In this document: positions 46,834 through 57,094 of the stretch, piece by piece | How the letters are laid out: each line of letters opens with the position of its first letter | Position numbering within the stretch: position 1 is the stretch's first letter | NCBI GenBank assembly: GCA_021399445.1 | Contig: JAJTUQ010000006.1 | Coordinates: 1,364,001 to 1,428,000, forward strand | Length of the DNA stretch: 64,000 bases | Direction: 5' to 3' | DNA from: Xylogone sp. PMI_703 | Taxonomy: Eukaryota > Ascomycota > Leotiomycetes | Program-made: the position numbers and the translations under genes | The notes under the pieces: generated by a model | Told to the model about the DNA's origin: nothing | Databases searched by the model: none | What the model saw: the letters and a program-made list of their open reading frames with translations, nothing else

Positions 46834-48925
46834 TCAAGTCTCCCTAGATAAACCAGTCCAATCTGAGCTCCAAATGAAAGTGTTACAACGCCACTGCGTA
46901 TTCTTCTCTTTTTGGCCGGATGGCCCGAGAGGTCGTGCGCAGGTGAAAAAGGACCTACCGCAGTTGATTCCAGGCTTTTTTGTCACGTAGCTTATACACG
47001 GTTCGTTGTGTTCGCAGCGAGGAACCACTCGACTTCCCAGAAGTTTCGACCAGCTTTCCTTTGCAGCTATGGGATCTGATATATCTTCTTGAGTGCGGTT
47101 ATCCCAGCCGTTTATAGCTGTCGAGACATCTTTAGGGCCATTTGAAATGTTTGCAATGAGAGGGTTGGTCTCTTTGGTATTACTTGAAGGCAGCCCATCG
47201 GTGGCCATACTGGATAGGCTTTGAGGCTTAAAAAACCCCTTCAGACTGCTCTGCCCTTTGCTTAACTGGCTTTTAAGATTTGGTGGTGTTGCCTTCGACC
47301 TTGCCTTTTTCGGCGCACGCGCTATGGGAAGGCTGTTTGTCCGTTTTAGGGATACGGGGCTTTCTATTGCCGATAATTCTGGTTGTGGGTCCTGTTTATT
47401 GTCAAGCCTATCGGCATCGTCCTTTATTATTGCTGTTTTAACATCGCCGATTGAAGCCTCTATCTCTGGGTTATCGATCAGGATTCTGGGGGTTGAAGAG
47501 TCGTCTTCTGTTGCGGGAGGTGGCTTTTTTGTGAACATGTCACGAATACTGCGACGGCGGTCAAATTCAGGTATAAGCTTTGCAGACGTAGGAAGGAGAT
47601 CTTTGGGTGACCAGTGCCGTAACCTTACTCCATTTCTGAACATGTCTCTGCTCATGAGATCTCGGATATGAACCTCATCACCCTTGAATATAACTTTATC
47701 CTTTAGCACCGCATACACAGGACAGTGGTCGGAGCCCATGAGCCCTTCTTGTATATTGGCATCACAAAACCACTCCTTGCAATCTTCGCTGCATAAAACA
47801 TAATCAATCCGGGACCCATAGTTACCAGGCCTAGCATTTATTTTCTGTTCCCAACATGTGAACATCCCTCGCCTCTCGGGATGAAAACCTCGGCACAGAT
47901 CCCACATTAGAGGCTTTTCACGACCTTCTTCCCTATCACCGTAGACCTTTCCATTGAGCAGCAATTCGTTAAGTAACTTCCTTGCGGGTGATGAGAAGAA
48001 CTCCTCCGCCGTTAATCCTCGCTTTCTAACTATTTCCTGAAGGTTTGCAGTATCGAGCTCTCCACACATAATGTTCAAATCGCCAGTCAAAAAGACGTTT
48101 TTGCCGGCAGCCACAAGATTCCGAACCCGTGCGTCCAAAGCATTTAAAAATCCAAGACGAAACTCATCACGAGTTTCATCACGAGTGGCAGGACAATATA
48201 CACCAATAAGAACAAAAGCTGGAAACTCGAGAACTACACACCTCCCTTCGGAATCGAGTGTAGCAAAATCAAGTGAGCATTCTCTAAGCTGGTCAGGTCG
48301 TGGGTATCCTCCGATTCTCTGCTTCTCAGGTAGGTCACGGAAGCTAGTACTTGAGTTTGGCGGAGTTAGAATACCCGTAATTCCTTCTTCAGCACGAATT
48401 GGTGCACAAACACTATTGCGTGTATAAATTGCCACACCTGAATAACCTTCAATTGTAAATAGTCAGCCTCCATTTTCCCCCGGACCCGATAGCTAGCGGA
48501 GTATCTGTTACCCTTCTTATGCTTCGGAAGGCTGAAATAAACATCCCATCCTGGAACTAGAACCATATCATCTTGAAGGTCTTTCCGCTGTATCTTTGTC
48601 TCCTGCATGATTACAATATCCGCCTCGAGAATATCAAACATAGCCTACAATAATACATTAGTCTGTATGCAGCACCAACCTAGAGCGACTAACAGCAAAT
48701 GTTCTCTGATTTCGCCATGGTTGATATCCGAAAGGATTCCTAATGGGACTTAGTGATGCTGCTCATACGCCAGGATTATGATCTATTGGAAAAGCTAGGC
48801 TCAAAATTTGGGACTGAACCGACCTTATTCCGTTTACTTAATTGAAACGTTAGTAGACGTTCGGAAGAAAAGGTTAGTACATTACCATTCCATGTAGTGA
48901 TGCGTAACCCCCTAGGTCCCTCCAT
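46834..48925 (-). CDS. APN2: AP endonuclease 2 (DNA lyase)
   Basis: Model complement(join(46834..48446, 48512..48644, 48694..48739, 48824..48836, 48886..48925)), 614 aa. Apn2 is an exonuclease III-type enzyme that cuts DNA at abasic sites and trims blocked 3' ends. Seen here: TTWNVNGIRNPFG rebuilt across a 13-nt micro-exon, then EADIVIMQETKIQ, the metal-site blocks YFSLPKHKKGYSGVAIY and FLTGDLNIM, the catalytic GSRIDYVL and MGSDHCPVY. The long C-terminal region has a PCNA-binding-like SSLKGFFKP and ends in a GRF zinc finger (CEHNEPC, then FFTC and WRC). Intron 2 uses a weak GTCGGT donor but has a CACTAAG branch. It is the right-flank marker of the MAT locus, divergent from COX13. Confidence 0.95.
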
Positions 48926-49247
48926 AATGATTGACCCCCTACTAAGATATTAAGAGACATCAAGGAATCTATAGACATCCCTGTGTCGCTTCATGTAGAC
49001 ATGAAAATAATTTTGAAATAATTTACCAAGTCTGCATCTCCTCAAGCTTATTGGATACCTACTGCATTTTCGGCCAGACGACGGCTAGGAAACATCACTA
49101 ATGGTGATCAGCCACTATACATCACGTGATTGAGTAGCGACATCAGCCGAGCTTCAGAATGGAATCAGCTAATCTTTCGACCGCACCACCTCTTGTTTCA
49201 ATTGTATAACATTGATAAAATTCAATTAAGAAGCCACCCACAGCACA
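48926..49247. promoter_or_regulatory. bidirectional APN2/COX13 promoter with ATCACGTGAT palindrome
   Basis: 322 bp separate the two start codons. A perfect 10-base palindrome, ATCACGTGAT, lies at 49121-49130, about 118 bp upstream of the COX13 start. Its CACGTG core is the binding site class of bHLH factors such as Cbf1, which controls respiratory genes in some yeasts (family knowledge). Its use here is an inference. Confidence 0.55.
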
Positions 49248-49939
49248 ATGTTCCCCCAACGGACAATGTTCCGCGCCTCTCAGCGCTACAGCAGCCAGAT
49301 TCGCTCACTGCGAACACCCTTCCAACGACGATTTGCCAGCTCCGAAAGCTCAGCTTTCCATGGTGCCGAGGACAACGCTTTCAACCGTGAGAGACAGGCT
49401 GTGAAGGAACATGCTGCGGCCACTAGTGGTATGGTTAGAATATTCTTACATTTGCCACTATTATTCTAACAAAGCTTCAGAACTTTGGCGCAAGTTGTCA
49501 ATCTAGTAGGGGACCCATGACGTCTTTAGCCAGAGGCCAATGACGGAGTTTTATGGAACAACACTTAACTAACCCCAACAGTGTGACCATTCCAGCTTTG
49601 ATAATTGCAAGCGTCAATGCCTACAACTTGTGGAATGAGCATTGGGCCCATTGGGAACATCAGCCCCCGCTTGAGGAGAGAACCGAGTACGCCTACCAGA
49701 ACATCCGAACTAAGAACTTTTTCTGGGGTGATGGTGATAAGGTAAGCTACGTCAATGTTTTCAATAACTTAGTTTAGCTAACTTGTATACAGACCGTTTT
49801 GTAAGTATCCCATAGTCTTGCAGTAACTGTGGACATGGCGGGGAAACATTGCAATGGGCTATTTCGAATTCAAAAGCATGTTTACTGACTTCTTCTATGT
49901 AGCTGGAATGATAAGGTCAACTACCACCACAAAGAATAG
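49248..49939 (+). CDS. COX13: cytochrome c oxidase subunit 6A
   Basis: Model join(49248..49428, 49481..49505, 49582..49741, 49793..49800, 49903..49939), 136 aa. Cox13 is a small single-helix subunit of mitochondrial complex IV that helps regulate and dimerise it. Seen here: an Arg/Ser-rich mitochondrial presequence (about 1-32), ELWRKLSIYV, the helix TIPALIIASVNAYNLW, the EHWAHWEH block and the C-terminal KNFFWGDGDKTVFWNDKVNY. Exon 2 is 25 nt and exon 4 only 8 nt; both are needed to rebuild the conserved protein, and all joins are in frame. A second ATG lies six codons downstream. Confidence 0.93.
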
Positions 49940-50769
49940 AAGTATAATTGCAGTTTCGGAAGGGAGCTGTGAAAAGGAATTGGACCAGTCCCGAAGCACA
50001 AAGTGGCTAAAACTAGGAGAGTGAAGCTATAGGCATAGATCAATTGTATATTCTCTTTGAGTCAGAAATCAAGTTGATAATCTCAGATCTGTATGCTTAT
50101 TTGTGACGCCTGGTGAGAATGATGATGAGAATAACGAACAAAGCGAGGCGTTCAATTTTCTATCCACGACGGCAGATAAAAATAATGTAGCTCTACTTGA
50201 ATGATCATGAATGCGCACAAAGTTGGTATTTGTAAACACTGATGTGGGAGAGGATATGGCCACAGCTTTCTTCGTATATAGGTTCAAGGCTGACCGAGAT
50301 TCAATTGTTTCGGGATACTTAATCCAAAATTCACTTAAAGCATGACAGCAGCAGATTTTCCGATAGATTTGGTGGGGTGAATGGTTCAACCTGTTAATGA
50401 GGAGACAAGCAATAGGATCTTGGAAAGTCTACTCATTTAAGAGCTGCTTAACTGGAGAACTATCGGAAATAAATTCAGATTAGTGACCCCGACATGTATA
50501 TCTCGGCAATCACCCGTGGACGCTGTATGCACAAAGCAGCATTGCATCCCCTTGGCGATCCAGGTTTCAATAGCAATATAACCTGCCTATTCGGGATCTG
50601 TAATGGTGGGCACCCCCGAAACTTTAACTTCTATAACATTATTCCTTCTTATTATTTAACGCGATATACTGGGAAGTCAAGATATATATATATATATAAT
50701 AATTTCTTGCAGCAGTAGTGAATTTTGAATATTTGAGGAGGAGGTAAATTGAAGTCTTTTGTTATCGAT
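49940..50769. other. intergenic region with AT microsatellite
   Basis: COX13 3' region followed by the promoter of the amidohydrolase gene. 50682-50698 is a short (AT)n run. A 106-codon minus frame at 50069-50389 has no domain. In the amidohydrolase leader an in-frame extension lacks an ATG, which sets the start at 50770. Confidence 0.55.
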
Positions 50770-53700
50770 ATGGGAACTCCTGTCTTCCGTTCTAGAACCC
50801 ATTCTCCCAGACGACCCAGTCAATCAAGGCTTCCGCTGGTGCTCTTTTCCATACTTGCAATAGTCATCTACCTTCAATTCTACGCGCTTCCCCAGTATAT
50901 CTATCGAAGTGAACCCAGTCCCAATGCCCTGAAACTTTCACAACATCACCTAGATCGTGTGAAAGAGGGTTTGAGAAGGTGCACCACATACAACGCACCG
51001 CCCGTCCAGTATGTGTTTCCCGTCCCACGTGCTAGAGAGAATCCTCGATGGAACGACATTTCTGGGCAGAAGGGCGCTTTGATCCTGCAAAATTCGCGGC
51101 TCTTTGATGGAGAGGAATTCATCGATGGTCTTGTGGACATAGTCCTGAAGAGAGGCGTAGTTGTTTCGGTGGAACCTGCGTCTTCAGCGGCAACGCATCA
51201 TATATCAGATGCAATAATCGTAGACATAAATGGAAGTTATGTCACTCCAGGCCTGGTGGATTTGCATTCCCATCATATGGCTATGAGTTGGCCCACTCTG
51301 GACGCGACCGACGACACCAATGAGGTAAACAGTTTGACGGGTGCAGTCACCCCTTTCCTTAGGATTCAAGATTCTCTAAAACCTTATGATCCCGCTACAG
51401 CAATAATCGCGTCTGGAGGCATAACTACATCTCTGGTACTCCCCGGTTCCGCTAATATTATTGGTGGTGAAGGGGTTGTAGTTAAGAATGTCTTGAGGGG
51501 TGGGCCAAATGGGGAGGAGGTGGTAGAGGAGGTCCTCCTCGAGCATGGTGTACCGGTTGAAGAAAGACGAAGGTATTTGAAAATGGCATGCGGAGAGAAC
51601 CCACGGAGAGTATATAAACACACGAGAATGGGAAATGCATGGCAGTTCCGCAAGCACATGGCTCGCGCGCAAGATATTCTGCAAAAACAAGACGAATGGT
51701 GCCTATCTGCCGCAGTCGCAATGGAACGTGGGAATGAGGAGCAAATTGCAACTCTCGCAGAAGCCTTAGGGAAGGATGGCGGGCTAGCTGAGGCTATTGA
51801 ATATGATTCAACGATTGCTATGCTTAAAGGTAAAATTGGGATCAACGTGCATTGTTACGAGGTCGAAGATTTTGAAGATATGCTCCATCATAGCAAAGAG
51901 TTTGGATTCCGCATTCAAGCATTTCACCATGCACTGGAGGCTTGGAAAGTTCCTGAAATGATTAAGGAGAGCGAAGAGTAAGTTCTGGGTCCCTAAAGGA
52001 TAGTTTATACGAGCGCTCAATATATGAGTATAGGAACATTACTATTGCGACTTTCGCTGAGTTCTCCTTGTACAAGAAGGAGGCATTCGGTGCCAATCTT
52101 TGGGCAGGCAAAATTTTAGCAGAACATGGTGTTCCCCTAGCATACAAGTCTGTAAGTCAGATCCTCTTAACTAAAAGGTAAGACGTGAGCTCATATCATA
52201 ACAGGATCATGTCAATAGCGAAACGAGTGCCAAGTATCTTCTGTGGGTAAACATACCTCTCCTGTCATGTCTAGTCTAACTTTTCCGAATGAAGGTACCA
52301 AGCAGCTACAGCCCATTCGTTTCATTTGTCTGAAAAGCTCGCCCTTCAGTCTGTTACTAGTGTACCTGCGAAATCATTACAGCTAGATCACCGCATAGGA
52401 TTTGTGAGGCCGGGATATGATGCTGATATCGTTGTTTGGGATTCTCACCCATTGTCAGTTGGCGCTACTCCATTGCAGGTCTACATCGATGGAAAAGCAA
52501 CGCTTGATCCAAATAAAGTGGCAGAGAGCATGTCCAAAGTAGGTTCCAAGCGTGCCAGTCCCACAGTAAAGAAACCAGGAATGCGAAAGGTACTGGGAAA
52601 GGACATCAGAGAAGATATCTGTGGTCAGTTACAACAACAAGGCCAGAAGATTGTGGTCAGTGGTATCAAGCAGTCCTTCTTAGATTCTCACAGCGCTATT
52701 ACCTCAGAAGAAGGGAATATGACCATGGTAATTGACTCCGGAGAAATTATTTGCTTAGGATCAAACATTGAATGCATCTCTGCAGCTTCTGGTGGATACG
52801 AGGTACAACTAAGTGAGGGGTACGTTCTTCCAGGTTTAACTCTCATATCTGCAAATCTAGGGCTTTCAGATATCGCTTCAGACACAGATACAGGGGATGG
52901 AATGGTTAGTCTTAAACTAGACCCCACAAATCCTGAGAATGTCGCGTTTGCCAAATACGGTATCCACTTGGAGGGTCGAGCATTCAAAAGAGCCAAGATA
53001 GGTGGTATCACAAGGGCAATAACTGCCCCATTGTTACATGGGGAAGATGCAGGTGGGTTCCTAAGTGGCGTTAGTGTTGGGATTAAAACAGATGAGAAGC
53101 ATACTATCCTTGATGGTGGAATCTTTCAAGATGATGTTGCATTACACTTCGTGGTTGGACAAGGGGCAAAGGGTATGTTAAGATCATTTTACACAGGTCG
53201 ATGATTAAGAGGCTGACTATTATGATAGCCGACGAATCCATCCCGACCGTCTCAACTGCAACTGCAAAGATACGTAAGATTCTTTCTGACAACCATGGAA
53301 AGGACAATGTCTACGCAAGGGTGGAAAACGGATCTTTCCCGCTTGTAGTACATGTGGAAAACAAGGCAAGACGACCTCACATAGACTGATTGAGAAGCAT
53401 GAGCTAACCGCCTGAAATAGTATGATGTGATGCAGCTCATCAAGATAAAGCAAGATTATAAGTCACTGAAGCTTGTCATACAAGGAGGAGCTGGAGTTCC
53501 AGAGGTGGGTACAATCCAGAAGATCTGTATATTACGAAATACTTATTGTCTCCATAGGTTGCAGAGGATCTTGCTGCTGCTAAGATCCCGGTGATATTGA
53601 CAAGTCTTAGAGATGCTCCCTACGACTGGGAAAAGAAGGACACGCTCGTTGGACCACCATTGACGAAGTCACCAGCTGAGATACTGGCTGATGCTGGAGT

Positions 53701-54033
53701 TCTATTTGGTATTACATATGCTTCGATGAGTAAGTGGCTGATATATTGAGAAGGATAAGACTAATTCTCTAACGCACTGTCCCAGACGATGCTCATGTCC
53801 ACAACCTTGCCATCGAAGCTGCTTGGGCAGCTAAGTTTGCGGGACTATCAGATCGCGAGGCTGTTGACTTAGTTTCCAAGAACATTGAAGAGATTCTCGA
53901 TTTGAAACTCGACGACAAGGCAAGGGATTTTGTTGTGTTTGAGGGCAATCCGTTGGAGTTTGGGGCCAGTGTTGTGATTTCTGTTGATGGAACTAGTAAA
54001 ACCGTTGCAAACTGCTGGCCAGAGGCCCAGTAA
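50770..54033 (+). CDS. membrane-anchored amidohydrolase-family protein (often labelled CE9)
   Basis: Model join(50770..51977, 52034..52151, 52205..52242, 52295..53172, 53229..53365, 53421..53504, 53558..53729, 53786..54033), 960 aa. A short basic N-terminus precedes one membrane helix (about 19-38, LPLVLFSILAIVIYLQFYAL). Then comes an amidohydrolase TIM barrel with VTPGLVDLHSHH (metal-binding His-x-His), NVHCYEVEDF and FHHALEAW, and the closing DHRIGFVRPGYDADIVVWD. A second, decayed-looking amidohydrolase-type half follows (YVLPGLTLISANLGL, then NDAHVHNLAIEAAW). Imidazolonepropionase-like and CE9 deacetylase labels are common for this fungal family, but the substrate is unknown. The fifth intron has a GC donor (AAG|GCAAGA); the 38-nt third exon restores AKYLLYQAATAHSF. 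Confidence 0.8.
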
Positions 54034-54387
54034 TCCTGGGATCATCCAACAGAGGTTTAGTCAATCCTGGAGATTTCATTGGGTTTTGCATAGTCTGTTA
54101 ATGTTGGCCTCTACGTTAGGCTCAACCAATCGCCAAGTCCTCTACCAGAGTCTAGTTTAAAGCACTACCATACTTAGGAGACAATATATAAGCTTCCTTA
54201 GCTAAGATACATATCATGACATTTTACGTTCTTCACACAACTAACTTCCTAACGTGATACTCTTTAATTTAACCATGTGTTCCAGATATTCAATCAACAC
54301 ATGGAAGGATTGCAATACATCAACAGATCACCGCTATCCCAACAACTCTACCGCATATTCCTGAGGTGATCACAACTACAAAAAGGC
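54034..54387. promoter_or_regulatory. promoter region of the rhodopsin-domain gene
   Basis: 354 bp of AT-rich DNA between two genes on the same strand. It holds the 3' end of the amidohydrolase transcript and the promoter of the next gene. No distinct motif stands out. Confidence 0.5.
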
Positions 54388-55688
54388 ATGGGTTTCCCCA
54401 GCCCTACCGGTACCATCGTAAGGTCCAGAAACATACATCCATGTATCCATGCATACAAGAAGAGAATTGCTAATTCCCAGCTCCCCAGGCCAGCGACTGG
54501 ATAATGTTCGCCATGTCCACATGTTTCGGCATCGCAATCGTAGTGGTACTAGTAGCCGGCTGGGGGAAGAGATACTACATCAGCGATGCATTCTGGTTCC
54601 TGGGCTGGCTCTGCATCGCGGCGTTCACGATCATAGCCCAGGTGCAGTACCAGAAGGGGGTGTTCGAGTGGGAGCATATATACCAGTTGCCTAGTGAGGA
54701 GACGCAGAGGGTATGTATTTGCATTCTGACATTCATCCATATATACCTGCTACTACTGTGCTTGCTTATATGTGTATTTGGTTTGATTAATGAGAGTTAG
54801 CTCGCATGGATATCCGCCCACCTCTACGACCAAGGGATCTTCTTCCCAGAAGCCAGCGTCGTGGCTTTCTACTTCCGCGTCATCCCGCGCACCTATCCAT
54901 GGATTAGAATCGGACTCATCGTCCTCAGTGTGTATCTCGTGTGCGGTATCACCATCTCTTTCTGTCTGGGGACATTTCTGTGTCCACATCCGACGAAAAC
55001 TTGGTGCAGAACCCCTTTTCCTCTTAGTCTTCCCCATCTATTAGTGCTAGGAGTAGAAAAGGCTAATTATTTGGTATAGGAGAGAATGTCCTGCGATTAT
55101 GGGCACTACTATGCTTACTGTGAACTTTGTGCTGGATTTTACGTCTGATATTCCTTGTACTTCTCTCCCGCTCTCTCGTGACGTGGTGGTTTCGTTGATG
55201 GTGTTTCAAGGAAACTGACTGACTTCTCCACAGTACTTATCTTCCCTATTCCTCTGCTGAGAGATCTCCATCTACGTGGGTGGAGGAGAGTAGCAGTCTA
55301 CATCACGTTCTGCGTGGGGATTCTGATGATTCTTATCTGCATTATACGATATGGTTTATTAAGAGGGACGTTTTCCATGACACTAGTCCGTAAGTAGCTG
55401 TCTTTTTCATAGCAGTATTGCCTTGGGGCATTGAAGTCTAGTGCGATCGTGTTATTAATATTTGGCCTAGATGTCTGTACCACATGCGAGTTTAACGTCT
55501 GCTTGATAGCAGCCAGTTTACCCAAGCTTGCTGTCTGTCTGTCTCGTTTTCGGAAAGCAAGCTTTTTGAATGCGGATACGGCGGCGCAGGAGGAGGGTAT
55601 AATAAGGAGATTTGACACGGATGTTGAGACGTGCGAACGTAGATTGACTTCGGATCTAGAAAGTCGTGGTATAGGGAATGGGGCTTGA
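54388..55688 (+). CDS. fungal rhodopsin-domain (PTH11-like) integral membrane protein
   Basis: Model join(54388..54417, 54489..54710, 54801..55003, 55080..55156, 55234..55389, 55471..55688), 301 aa. The protein is mostly hydrophobic helices: IMFAMSTCFGIAIVVVLVAG, FWFLGWLCIAAFTIIAQV, IGLIVLSVYLVCGITISF, MLTVNFVLDFTSDIPLLIF and ITFCVGILMILICIIRYGL, ending in the CEFNVCLIAASLPKL helix. The short N-terminus and helix pattern match the fungal SAT4/PTH11-like rhodopsin-domain family, whose members are candidate surface receptors. The last intron (55390-55470) is chosen because it is the only in-frame join of normal size using the strong GTAAGT donor; the TM7 junction is therefore less sure. The ligand is unknown. 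Confidence 0.72.
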
Positions 55689-57094
55689 GTTTCTCGATAC
55701 TAGTTTAATGGCTCGAAGAATGAACTGTCTAATCTCTGACAATTTTTACTCGGTATGCCTCTGGGATATAATATAATAGCATAGTGTTATACATGAGATT
55801 TGATGTATTAAGTTTATCGTTATATGTACCTGCACGTTGCGAGAGGACAGACTCGCAACTATGACCTCCTTTGGGCAAAGCTGCTAATCAAGTAAACTAC
55901 TGCATAGTCTTCTAGCGTATTACGTCTTCTAAGACAAGGCTTCCCCGCCATTCCCACTACCCCGCTGGGCCATCAAATGCGTCTTCCATCTGGTTATATA
56001 CTTGAAACAGAGAAGTAATTGGAATGCATATCAATACGAGTCGTGGAGATGTGGAGATGTGGTACAAAGGGGAATGTCTTATCGTCCTAACACTAGTTGG
56101 TGACATGGCTTGGAGAATGCAGGTACGGTACAAAAGTACTGTACTACCGTCGAGTAAGTGCCTGTAACATGTAACATCCGTGCATACACAGTACATTCTT
56201 CAACTCTTGTGCTGTCTTTTAGCTGACTTGTCCACCTTGTCCACCTTTGTCCACCTCTAGCGATCTAAGTACACCGTACCAGAGTACCAGAGTAGGGTAC
56301 TGTAATTGTACCTGGAATAATACTCCTCAACTTACGTAGGCTACGATATGCCACGAGGAGAGAGCCGACCCGAGCTGCCGAGGTGGATGTGTTGTGGTGG
56401 TTTAGGCTGTATTTGTCAAGTCTCTTTGGAGGAGGAGACAACAAAGGCGCGAAACAAGAAACAATGCTCGAGACAGCGTCGTGAGGCTTCTGCCCATTAC
56501 GTCGGAGGAGGCTTGGCAAGGCGGTGGGCGGCTATCAAAGACAGAGACTCGCTTCCGTAGCACTAGCCGCAGCGCTCCGTAGACGATTGGTGGCGGTGCG
56601 ATCTCGCTCAAACCACACAAGCGCGAGGCTGACGCAAGTGGCACCAATCCAACCAATCACCGCTCACACCGCCAGCAGGCTGGAGACAATCGCAGACACG
56701 GTCCAAAGACGGGCAGAATGGGCGGAACCCCTGGTCGCTGAGGAAATCGATCTACGCCTGGTACAAGTAACAATGACCCAAAAGCAAGCTGCTGTGCAGT
56801 GACTCCACCACAAGTGAATGATTGCGTCTTCAACCACCTTCGTTTCCTCTCTTTCAGTTCTCCCTTCGTTTCCTTTTTGTCATATCCTCAACTTTGACAG
56901 TTGAGAATTTTTCCCTTAGAGAGCTATCGTCAAGAAATTCCGCGCCAGCTATCCTGGCTCGTTTCACTCAGATCGTGTTAAGATTAATCCAAGCTCCACC
57001 TACGATAATCACCTCCCACCACCCTCCCACTTCTCACCGCATCCTTCGCATGTCTCGATAAGCTCTTCTCCCAGATCAACCTCAGACTTTCGCC
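55689..57094. promoter_or_regulatory. upstream region of the CSC1-type gene, GTAC-rich
   Basis: 1.4 kb without a supportable gene. 56120-56310 is rich in GTAC elements (near 56124-56146 and 56268-56315). 56220-56262 repeats TTGTCCACCT three times. 56820-57090 is C/T-rich and looks like the promoter-leader of the next gene. Short frames at 56.3-56.8 kb have no domain. Confidence 0.55.

Noticed and set aside
55386..55436. Alternative last intron (GTCCGT donor) in the rhodopsin-domain gene
   Set aside because: In frame, but the donor is poor and no branch site is visible; the GTAAGT donor at 55390 with acceptor at 55470 is also in frame.
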